64,000 nucleotides of DNA from Desarmillaria ectypa (lineage: Eukaryota; Basidiomycota; Agaricomycetes; Agaricales; Physalacriaceae), in assembly GCA_030407005.1 (NCBI GenBank), contig JAUDYN010000004.1, forward strand, positions 1,674,001 through 1,738,000, in the 5' to 3' direction. The notes under the pieces are model-generated. The model ran no database searches. It saw only the letters and a list, made by a program, of their open reading frames with translations, and was not told the DNA's origin. The translations under genes and the position numbers were made by a program. Of the stretch, positions 12,705 to 23,300 are shown in pieces (within the stretch, counting starts at the first letter, position 1; every line of letters starts with the position of its first letter).

Positions 12705-15700
12705 TTAGATCTCCTGCATCGAATGGTCGAGATATACGGCAAAACCGTCGGAGAGATATGCATCAATGGAACCATCCCCCACGGTCGTCAAAGGCGTTGA
12801 TCGGTCCGAAGTACCATGGATGCCAGCCAATAGACCAACATTCTTGATGCCTTGGACCAATGAAGGTACTTGCAACTAATCAATTCAACCGTTTAGAGCG
12901 CGTGAAATTTTATCAAGATGCAATGACGAACCAAGAGATCGGCATCGACGATGACGCCCAAAAGATTATTGATCCGCGCAAACTCAACTGCTTCCCCAAG
13001 GCTACAGAACTTTCCATCATCTTCATCTTCAAGAGTAAACGGCGAAGGACTGGATAAGAAAATGTCCTTCTTTCCACAATGAGAAGCGAAGAAAACAGGG
13101 TCTAGGGACATCACCCTGTTAGTGACGGACAGCAAATTGACATGTACTACACGAACAATTCGGTTGTTTCCAGTTCAGGGCAGCACAGACATCAGGTGAA
13201 AACGACGTAAAGACGATTCTCCGACGAGGAAGTCGGCCATCAGGTGTGGAGGTGTAGTAAATTGTCCTCAAAACTGAATCTACAAAACTGTTGAGATCTA
13301 GCCGACTTAGACAATATCGCTCCCGGATTTTGGGTGAGGGATAAGCCAGTTCTAAACTGATGCCGATATTGGGGGGAAGTATCTTTAGATCCAATCAGTG
13401 GAGAAAATAGAGAGACTAGTATAGAAAAGGAAATACCTTCAACAACTGTGAGAGAGACATCATGGACCAAAAGACAAAAGCTGGCCAATCAGTTACTGAT
13501 AACGCATCGACGTTATCAACATTCCGTCCAAGTCGTTCCGCAAGAGTCTCGAACTGCGCCAAGGTAACATCACATACACTGAGATTGAAGTTGGATTCCG
13601 GTAGACGCCAGTGTGAGAACACGACAGGTATAGAATCTCGCGTGACCTGGACGGTAACGTAGAGATACTTTCCTCTCAGTGAAGAGATTGTCAAAGACTG
13701 GCTGCCGGCTCCAGATATGGAGTGAGTCGAAGGAGACGTCTGTGTAGAACCCGCAAGACCTGACCGGTACGGCGACATCGAGACAGGCTGTTGTATTGAA
13801 GAAATTGTCGATTTCCAGTAGGTTTCGACATCGCCTCCCACTTCGAGGGTTACGCCGTTGAAAGATGTAATGATGTTGACTTCAAAAGTGACCTTGCCTT
13901 GAATGTTAGAATCATCTGCGACGTGGAGAACGAATGCTCACCTCCCCGACGACGTGGAGTCTGTTGTCCATGATAGGAAGTGTAAAGGACTGGTTATTCT
14001 CGATATCTGTAAAGAGCGAAGGAAGCGCTACGGCACGCCCAATAGTTTTCGTCCCAAAATTAGGATAGATAGAAAACTCCAAGCACAGGCAATTGAGGTT
14101 AGGTATCTGGAATATAAATACGCCCTTTTCGTCTCTTTGGGGCAACGATATGCTATATGGTGCGGAGTTCACTTCTGGACTCTTTGTTGTGATGACCAGT
14201 TTGAGCGGTGCTGTCTTCAGTAGATATTCGTCACGGAAGGCGGGACTTAACAGACGATGATGCAGTCTGACGCTAGGTGTTTGGTTGCGAGAAGTGTTTC
14301 CCACAGTTACTTGGACCAAATGACTACGATCCAGGTAATTGTGTCCATACACGCGATGAGGCATGATTGGTGGAGGCAAGGAAAGGGAGGGAATCATGTC
14401 GATCTCGAATTCTCTATTATGTCCATCCTGATCTGAATTGGGTGAAATGTCCGGCATTGCGACAATTTCTGCTACAGCCGGTACGCGGGCTGAGGCTTCA
14501 AGGAGACGATTGAGGCATTCGTGATGGCCATACCACGCAGCATAGAGTACGGGTAAATGGCCTAATTCATCAGTCAGAAAGACTCTGCTACCCGCTTCCA
14601 AGAGGATGGAAACGCATGCTTCATGTCCATACCGCGAGGCATGGAACAAGGGCGTCCATTCATGATACTTATCGGGCGTATCCCAACCATCGTGATGAAG
14701 CAGTATTTTACACACTTCAGCATGACCCTCACGCGCCGCTAAGTGCATAGGATATTCACCGTTGCTATTAGGCAAACACTTTGCACCACGTTTTAGCAGC
14801 AAGACAATGATGTCGACATAGCCGCATTGGCTAGCAAGGGACAGAGGTATAAGATCCCCGCCTGGTGTAGCAGGTTGTGGGGGGATTTCGTGCTCGAGAA
14901 GCACCTCGACGCATTCGACGCACCCACGCAAGGTGGCGTACACCAATGGGCTGTAATTGTCGATGTCCAGATTATTCAGAGGTAGTCCTGTTTCCATTAA
15001 TAGACGACATATAGCTGCATGTCCATTCATTGCAGCATAATGAAGAGCTGTCCGTCCATAAACATCCACTTTGTCGATCAGGACCTGCTTCTCTATGCAG
15101 AGATTGACCAATCGAGGCGCGCCCGCCATGGCAGCCTCATGCAAGCAAGTCCGTCCATTAATGTCGTCAATAAAGTGAAAATCAAACGGGGAGGACAGGG
15201 AGGACAAGATAAGATCTGCAAACTCGGGTGGTGCCTCGATGATGACATTCCAGAGTATGCGCGCGACATTGTTTGACGTGCCGGTTTCCTGAGAAAGGAC
15301 ATCAGAGTAGCGCACGCAGTCTCTGATAGCGGTAGGGTCGGCACTCGTGACAGCCTTGCGTAGGTTCTTTTCAAGGTCGTGGAATGGGCCCACATATGGT
15401 GTTCGTTCAGTCATTAACTGCTGCATGAAGATATCATTGGCCCCTGGCCCTTCGAACTTGAGACCTGAAGAAAGGTCCGTGATGTCAAGAAGACAAGCAG
15501 CAACGGTATCGGAAAGCTCTGATATCAGCTATAGACGGATTTGATATCAAGAATGTGGCGGTCAAAGGACAAAAGAGACGGACCTGTCGGTTGAATACAG
15601 GCTGGACATCAACCTGCCTGGCAAGATAGAGCTCCTTGGTTGTAGACTTTGACCGCTTGTCGAACTTTTTGAGAATTTTGCGAAACCCAGTGGCGTTTAT

Positions 15701-16386
15701 CTCGACGAATTGCTAGAAACGTCCTTAAGGGCATGAGCCTCGTGGAGATGTTGCATGATCTCTACCTGCAGTTTCCCAAGGTCACGCTCAAGAAGTCGGA
15801 ACCCTTCTTCGACGGCGCTCCATTCGACATGAGACTGGGTGGTATCGTTAACTGAATCCGGGAGACCTCTCATGGCAGCAGCACGACGTTTCGAAAGTAG
15901 AGTCTCCAGCCGTAACTGTAGTTCTGCCTCCTTCTGTAGGTAAAAGGCATTGATCTTGGACGCGAGAATGAGTCATAGCAGAAGAATGGAGGCATTGACC
16001 ATCACGCACCTTCTCTAACTCCCGCTCAAGTTTGAAGAAGAACGCCGCTTTATGAGCTCGAAAAGCAAGGCCTCGATCTTCACCCAGTCCAGACTCCGAG
16101 AAAATTGGTGGACGACCTGGGTCCTCCTCGAGCGACGCGCTAAATTGCTCGCCAGGGGTCGATGACTGGTTCCAAAAATCCACTGGACGCAAGCCCAAGG
16201 CCAACGCAGCTGCCTCTGAGGCTGGACGATTGGCCGCAAGGGAAGAAATAATTTTCTTGAGAAACTTGTAGTCGAGGTAGTACGCGGACCATCCTGGTAC
16301 TTGGTGAGATTGGATGTGCTTGCCAAACTGAAATGAAATCAGGGGCAAGTTAGGGTAAGAATACTACAAGTAAGGCTAGCCTTCAT
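12705..16386 (-). CDS. PHO81: SPX-ankyrin-GDPD phosphate regulator (PHO81-like)
   Basis: In yeast, Pho81 senses phosphate status and inhibits the Pho80-Pho85 kinase; a role here is inferred from domain order. An N-terminal SPX domain (FGKHIQSHQVPGWSAYYLDY, KFLKK, later GFRKILKKFDKRS, whose lysines match the inositol-pyrophosphate-binding cluster) comes first. About six ankyrin repeats follow (for example GRTALHYAAMNGHAAICRLL, 14.4-15.2 kb), then a C2-like stretch and a C-terminal GDPD-like domain (12.7-13.9 kb). The GDPD part lacks an obvious HRG catalytic motif; the expected position reads PVVFSHWRLPE. The usual MKFGKH start can be restored only if exon 1 is ATGAAG (16381-16386), followed by a GC-AG intron (16328-16380). 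Expected length is about 1,050-1,100 residues. The stop is TAA at 12705-12707. Confidence 0.88.
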
Positions 16387-16707
16387 TGCTAGACGGTCGC
16401 ATGCGCGACAAAGGAGCGGTTAGGGAGAGAGAACAAGACGGAATAGGGTAGGTAGCAAATTAGCGTTCATAGGAATGGAAGAAAGCGTGGGCAAAGGACC
16501 GTCGGAACAATCAAACGCCAATTCAAAAATTCAAAAATTCAAACTTTGAACCAATTTATTCACAAACGTGGTTCCTTCTGGTTCCATCCAGGTAAAAGCA
16601 ATCGATTTACAAGCAAGTACGGTCAGGTATACTCGACTTTATCTACCTTTATTCCATCGATAACACTCGTAATCGTTATTGCGACGAACGTGCACCCAAG
16701 TACAGCT
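16387..16707. other. Gap between PEX12 and PHO81
   Basis: Both neighbours are on the minus strand. The gap holds the PHO81 5' region and the PEX12 3' region. It contains a short direct repetition of TTCAAAAA-like units near 16525-16545 and nothing that looks coding. Confidence 0.4.
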
Positions 16708-18054
16708 TCATACCAGCACTTTGCGGAGCTGCCATACCCTTGAAGGGAGGAGTGTTATTGGACACTTGCCATGCTTCTCTATGTGATCATACGCGCATCG
16801 GTAGCAAAAGACATAGCCAGAAGGAAGGGCCGTAGCATTGTTAATACTCCTCTGACAAAGGGGGCATATTCCGTATTTCTGTGTATCGAAGGGAATACCT
16901 TGCGGATGCGGAGGTAACATGCACGGAGGCGGAACAGCGGGTCCCAACGGAGACGTTGACAACGACCGCGCAGGAGAGCCAGGCGAGTACCACCATTCCA
17001 GGAATTTTATGAAGAAGACGGCTGTTGGAAGGAGAAGCCGCAAGGAATCGAGAAGGAGTTGCGGTGACGACCTCAGAAGTTGTCGTAGTCCACGCCCCTT
17101 AGCATCAGGCGCATTTTGTGCGGCTTTCATGCTTGCGGCACGCTATATAGATTGTTAGTCTCGTTTCCGAGCATTGAGAAGTATCCTTACAAGGTCTTCT
17201 ATCCCTAGCCGACGCAGATCTACACCCATCCATGCCAGCCATGGCCGGTAGAAAGGTGTTTGGTCAAAGAGATATGCGACATTATAGGCCAGTAACCAGA
17301 CTTCGAAACCTGCATTGCACCAAGGGTACAAAGTCTTGTATGTCCGTCGCAACCAGCCTTTGAACGACTACGAGATTGATGAGGCGAAGCTTCAAGGACG
17401 GTCAGAGTACATACGTACCTGGTCAGTCAACATCCGAACCTGACGAACATCTGCTCCATCGTTGAGAACATCAGAGCTGATACCTCCACCCAAATCCTCA
17501 AAGTAATCCTGCGTTTTTGCACGTAGGTATGGTACACCGACCTAGGTGTAGTTAGGGCAACCAGAAGAGCTCTAAACAAGGAGACGACGTACCAAGAAGA
17601 GAAGCGACCGCCATATCTCTCGCCGTCGAAGCTTCTCTCCTGCTGGTACCCCTCCCGTAGCAGCTTTCTCTCTCTCAGCCTCAATGTATGGCCGGCGCCT
17701 TCGTTTTAGCCCGTAAAAGTTCTCCGAGAAGGATGCACCTGTTCTTCTAAGCCAAACGGATGGCTGGGATGTAGTAGCAGCATACCATGGTTTTTAAGAT
17801 AGTGCCGCTCCACTATGAACATAAGAATAGCATAGAACTCTTCATGTCGATTCACAATACGCAGAATGTATCGAGGATATCGTTGGGCAAAGACCTGCAG
17901 CCCAGTGAGATGAGTAATGAGCAGAGACAGAGCAACTCACGGCTAGAACATACTTAAGTGCTGGTTGCAGCAACTCTCTGAGCTGCTCTTGAGATACCAG
18001 CTCGAAAAGCGAAGGCTTGAGAGTATCGACTCCGACATTATTGAAGAACTCCAT
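16708..18054 (-). CDS. PEX12: Peroxisome assembly protein 12 (RING E3 subunit)
   Basis: Pex12 is a peroxisomal membrane protein. With Pex2 and Pex10 it forms the retrotranslocation ubiquitin ligase that recycles the import receptor Pex5. Five exons join in frame. The N-terminus reads MEFFNNVGVDTLKPSLFELV. Typical Pex12 sequence follows (AILMFIVERHYLKNHGASFS, then LKRRR), then hydrophobic segments (LYPWCNAGFEVWLLAYNVAY and LLPTAVFFIKFLEWWYS). The C-terminal zinc module has CPLC, CYRC and HGKCPITLLP, fewer ligands than a full RING, as is usual for Pex12. The length, about 375 residues, fits the family. The start ATG (18052-18054) and stop are clear. The upstream neighbour is divergent. Confidence 0.93.
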
Positions 18055-18374
18055 ATGTTGCGTTGCTTACTGGGGTCAACCCGCGTCCTTCATCGTTGGA
18101 AGACGCGTGTCACGACTCGGCTCCCTGCTACTTGTCACATACACATCTATATAATCAGGACTTTGACAATATTTGACGAGATTGAATATCAAGCAATAAT
18201 GTTGTATCTTAACCTACATGATTCTACAATAAGGCCTGACCCAGGTCTTGGCGCAGCACTTGGGGATCAACATCGGCTTCATTGCAAAGGCATCCTTGAA
18301 GCCCAGATCCTTTCAATTTCCGCTACCTTCAAGTTCATTCTTTTCTTATCAAGAATACGTTTCCAGCGCCATTC
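18055..18374. other. Divergent intergenic region, PEX12 and UPF0303 gene
   Basis: This 320 bp separates two divergent start codons and presumably carries both promoters. No coding sequence and no clear motif are visible. Confidence 0.4.
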
Positions 18375-19256
18375 ATGTTCACCGGGTTCCATTCCATGAC
18401 TCAAACAGACACCGAGCTAGCAACTCTGTCGCTGCATGAAGAGCGTGACTATCGATTCACGTCCTTTTCTGCATCCGATGCTGTGACTCTGGTTGGTACA
18501 CACAGACCAACATTGATTTCATGTTTGTGACTTGGGCTCCTAGGGCTTGTCGATCCGAAAGAGATTCCGCGGCTCTTCACGCCATGTTAAGGGCAAGGGT
18601 CTGGTGATATCTATTCAAACTATTGCGGGGCACACCCTTTTCTCTTGCACAGTTGGCGACCTAGGCCACCCTGACGGTGTAGGCGATGTCAGTCTAGACA
18701 GCTGGGCCTGTTTGGAGGGGATGATCAGCGTCGTACGCAGGACGGGACACTCGAGCTTCTATGTTGAAAAATCGATGAGTGCAATGGGAAAGACACCCAA
18801 ACAGATGGGTATTCAAGGCGATTTTCGTGTAAACGGAGGAGGTACGTCCCAATTTTCCCTGCCGTATCTCCCTGATGCTTACCTGCTATTCCGTAGCATT
18901 TCCTATATGGTTACAGGTGAATGTCTAGGTGGAAATTGTATTCAAGTTCGACTGACATCCCCAAGAATGCACCTTGTTGTCCTATTGGTGTAGTCGCCTG
19001 TTACTCTGGCTCTTCACAAGAGGACCATACCGTTCGTGCTCGATGCGTATTTTAAAATTTGTCCTGATACTTATCCAAGTTGGTCGTGCACACTGTCCGC
19101 GATTACTTGGCCAAGCTCATGAGGCCAGCCGGTGCCGGGACATCAGCACCAGAATCGATCCCTCCAATGGTCAACGTTCCACCTCCCGATGTCAACCACG
19201 AAAGCGCTGTAGGCATTAGCACTCTCAGTATCATTATTTCTTCTGATGAAAGATAA
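18375..19256 (+). CDS. UPF0303/DUF336-family protein (yeast YBR137W-like)
   Basis: Five exons join cleanly. Exon 1 is 18375-18491 (MFTGFHSMTQTDTELATLSL) and joins to GLSIRKRF. The central block carries the family pattern: VISIQTIAGHTLFSCTVGD, then RRTGHSSFYVEKSM (the conserved R-GHSS motif), and NGGAFPIWLQ assembled across an intron. The C-terminal exons give IGVVACYSGSSQEDHT and VVHTVRDYLAKLMRPAG. The tail is Pro/Ser-rich and ends at TAA 19254-19256. The fold is shared with HbpS/GlcG-like proteins, and the biochemical function of the eukaryotic members is poorly defined. I infer a soluble cytosolic protein because no signal or membrane segment is visible. Confidence 0.82.
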
Positions 19257-19440
19257 AGGACTGGGACCATGCAACCACAGACTACGGACTCTCAGAAGTA
19301 CCTTGCTCATAGTCTTGAACTATCGGTTGTGCTATTTGCCATCATATCATGAAGCCGGACCGCTTCGAAAAGGAAACAACACGGATTGTATATATAGGAG
19401 ATACATAGGATGTAGGTGATGGAAATACTATCTAGGTTCA

Positions 19441-20124
19441 CTAGTGAGGCTCCTCTGACTCGTGTAATTCCTCGTGAGCTTGTTGTTTGGGTGGGCTAAT
19501 CACCTTGATGGTCTCTGAAGGAAGTACATTGAGATCGAGAGCGGGAACGGGGATTTCACTCATACCATGTTTGAGGAAGACTGATCGCTGTAGTGGCGTA
19601 TTATTATCCTGTCCCTGAACAGTATTCTCACGCATTTCGAAGGCTGCTTCGACGTAGACCTTCGATCCCTTCCTCAGAGTTGAGAGATACTTGTTAGTAT
19701 TCTCGTGGAAGCAGAAAACGCGATGCCAAGTGGTCCTCGACACAGGGCGACCTAAGAAGGAATCAATGACACGTTTGGTATGAAAAAGACGTTGCTTACC
19801 GCCGTCCGCGGGAGGGGGCGCAAACTGTTGGGTCGCGACGGTATACCTGTATTACAATTATGTCAGATTTGCAGACACACAAAGTCACATTTACACACAT
19901 ACGTGACATAGGGGACATCGTTTTTGCCGGAGCGCGTCTCTGGATCTCCACCCAAATTGCCGATGAGCACAAGTTTGGCCAAGTCAGTGCGAGACGGTCT
20001 GCTAGTGGAGAATGCCTGCAGTTAACCAAGAAAAACTTGAGAAGGGTGAGGAATATACGATAAAATAATGGCGCACGCGAATTGAGGCGCGAGAAACACC
20101 GGAGGAACGAATAGCGCCGAACAT
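19441..20124 (-). CDS. RIM1: Mitochondrial single-stranded DNA-binding protein
   Basis: This is an OB-fold protein that coats single-stranded mtDNA during replication. Four exons join in frame. The N-terminus is a basic, Ser/Arg-rich presequence (MFGAIRSSGVSRASIRVRHY) typical of matrix import. The SSB core follows: KLVLIGNLGGDPETR, YTVATQQFAPPPADGG, RTTWHRVFCFHENTNKYLST and LRKGSKVYVEAAFEMRE. A C-terminal tail of about 35 residues ends ELHESEEPH, an acidic end reminiscent of bacterial SSB tails. The total is about 165 residues, in the family range. The start codon is 178 bp from the divergent HBS1 start. Confidence 0.92.
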
Positions 20125-20301
20125 TTTGGGCAGGATATGGTTTTTGTTAAAGAGGAAAAAGTTTAGGGAGTTACTCTTGTTGACATTTGTGTATTCTTGA
20201 GGGCGACAACATTTTTGTGGCAGTGTAACGGTGCAACTATTCCGGGCTGCTCAGTACACTACTAATCACCACCACCGTCTCTAGCTGCGCGATCTTGCAC
20301 G
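20125..20301. promoter_or_regulatory. Bidirectional promoter region, RIM1-like SSB and HBS1
   Basis: Only 177 bp separate two divergent start codons (a mitochondrial SSB and a ribosome-rescue GTPase), so core promoters must lie close together here. No canonical TATA box is evident. Pyrimidine-rich and AT-rich runs are present. Confidence 0.5.
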
Positions 20302-23300
20302 ATGTCACGGCACAGGGATGTAAGAAATATCAACTTGGATGGTAATACGCGCAGCGCATATCCTATCGAGTCTTTATTGACGCGAATGAATTCAGATGAA
20401 CTCGACGACGACGCCTTGTCTGATGGCGGCGATGAAGAAATGACCGAACAGGAGCAAGGTAACAGCCATGGACAACTCAAAATTTTGTACTTGACTACAA
20501 TGATAATATAGCTGAACTAAATGCATCTTTCGAGCGAGTACGGGACGTCATTGGGGGTGAGGAGACCACAGGCATTTCTGAGCGCGAGATCAAAGAATGC
20601 CTTTGGAACTGCTTTTTTGAAGTTGACGAGACAGTCCAATGGGCGCTCAGTGAGTATGGGCATATCAGTCCGTCGAGCCAAGCACTGATATCGGGTTAGA
20701 TGAACAAGAGAGGCGGCACTTGGCTAGGGAACGGAAAGGTAAGCTCTTCACAGCGACATTGTTTCTCGTAGGGTAGCGTTGCTTCGTTCGATACATCTTG
20801 TGCTCTCCTGTCGATGCCTTCCAGCGTGTAGAGACGAGAAGGTCGCGTGCTCCCTTCGCCAACATGTTCAGTCTACCCACATTCCACAGTTACTCGAATC
20901 GCTAGCTGACTCTGGCCTGTCTAGACACCGACTCAGACCAAGGTGTTCCTACCGTTATTTTGGATGAGCACTTGCCGAAACCATATTCATCTGAGAGCAG
21001 CGAGATGCCTCCGCATCACGAAAACAACGAGAGATCTCGAGTACCCTTGATCATTCTGGCGCAGCAACAGATGCAAGAACAGGAGGAAATGCAATATCAC
21101 AAACCGGCGAATGATGCTGATCTTTCAACTGAATCAACCCCTCAACCTCCTCGACGACAGCTGAGCACAATCAGTGAACGGAGTGAAAGAACTGAACCCT
21201 ATTGGTCGCCCAATACACAATATCTCCAAAACCCACCACCAACTTCTACAGCAACATCGTACGGGCGGGTGATAAGTAAGTGTCTATATTCTTTGCTCTT
21301 CCCATGTTTCTGACAGTCTCATCAGATAGAGATACGCAGTACGAGACACATGCTTCCGAACATCCCGATTCTATTCCTGTATCTCCACCAATGTCGATCG
21401 TTCACAGGCTATCTCAATATTCGCCTCCCCCTTCTCTCCCCCGTTCGGATTCTCGGAGTTCAATGTCATCGGCGCGTGCACCAAGCGTATCTGTCCCACC
21501 GATCGATACTATTCCAGACATCCCAGATACCAACAGTAGATCCACTCGCCATGTTCCCGCGCCCGTCAAGAAGGCGTCCAAATTGTCCCAGCTCGCTGCT
21601 AATGCTCGGGCTAGTAACATGTCTCTTGCGAAGACTGAACGGTCAGGGCCTTCGGGGAGTGCAATAGATGAGGGCTCGGTGAGAACTTGGCCCGCACTTC
21701 GCCCAACTGCGACATCCATTCCTCCCTCACCCTTCCCTCTGCCAGCAACCCACTTGTCTGCGAACTCGTCCGCCCACTCTTCAACGACATCGCTCATCAG
21801 AAAGGCCATCCAGACAGCGATGGAGCTCGAAGCATTAGATCATCAAGCGCCACCAAAAGTCCCTCCGAAAGATCCGCCCAGAGACCCTACACCAGCTCCA
21901 ACGGACCCCGCTCCTGCTTCGAACGACCCTACACCTGCACCTAGTCAGCCACGGTCCCTTGAGCCTCATACTCCGACCCCGCCTACGTCTCCACGCAGAG
22001 CGTTATCTATCAATAGACCAGCCGCCCCAACGCCATCCAAAAAGGCGGAGTTGCCATCTCCTGACACTGTGCGGAAGCCCTCTAAACTTGCTTTATTGGC
22101 GCAGTCGAAGGCAGCTCCCAAGGCAGTTGCTAGGCCTATTCCTACAAAGGGACCCAGTCTTCTGGATTCTGATATCGGGCGTAAACCGAAACCTGGTCAG
22201 CACTTTACAAAATACCTGGCCCCGGTGGCTAACGGTGACACTGTGACTACTGCCATCACCTACTCTTATGAATCACTCCGCACGTTGACGGATCCAAAAC
22301 GACCACCAGAAGAGGCTCCATATGTCGTTACTCTTGAAGAGGCGCTCGAAAAGAAACCCTCAAAGCTAGCAGCAAAGATCAAGAAAATGCAAGAAAAGCA
22401 TCGGAGCATTGTTTTGCCTGAGCATGAAGAAGTCGAGTTGCCTTCTACTTCCCCGTTATTCCTCCCCAGTTCGGTTTCTCGCGCACTACCTTCCGCATTC
22501 GCTACCATCCTCGTCGATGATCTGACGTCTTCCAAGCACAAAGCGAAACAAAAAGACGGGCATCATAAATCAAAGACGAGACACCGGCGTCAGGAATCAG
22601 CAGAAGAGGGCATACGCCATAGTCGTGAAGAAGCCGCACCGATCATGCCAGGCCTCCCTTTTCCCGCCGCATTCAAATTTGACGAACCGAGTCCCGACGA
22701 TGTAGTCATGCGTGCACGGCAAGGTTCATCATTGGCCAATAAAGGCGCTCTACCTTCTGCCGCGCAACGCACAAAGGCATCTTCTTCCACGAAAGCTTAA
22801 TTTATATTTCATCTCCTTATTTTTTCTTTTTCTTTTTCTATTCTCCTTGTCATCTGTATTCTTACTTGCGTGTAATTTTATAGCTGCGAAAGAACGCGAG
22901 AAACATCTCAAAGCTCAGACGCAGAAGAACCTAGCATCAGTGAAATCGCTATCGAACTCCAGAGCAGGCTCGCCTGTTCCCACCAAAGGATTCAAAACAC
23001 CAGGAACACCCACGAAAGCATCAGCTGCCGGAAGATCTGGGACGTCCACACCACTTGATCAACGAATGATGGATCTTTCAGCGCTGAACCTGACTCCAAA
23101 GGTCGAATTTGTGCCTGTCGAGGAAGCGCCCAAGATAACATTCGCGAGGGAAAAGGTTTTGGAGGAAGCTAAACGCGCTTTGGAAGCTCAACAGACTGGT
23201 GACCTCAAACTTGTCAGTCTGGTGGTAATAGGTAGGTTTTCTTTACTATGTTGGAAAATCTTGTCAACGAGAACATCAAGGGCACGTTGATGCGGGAAAG

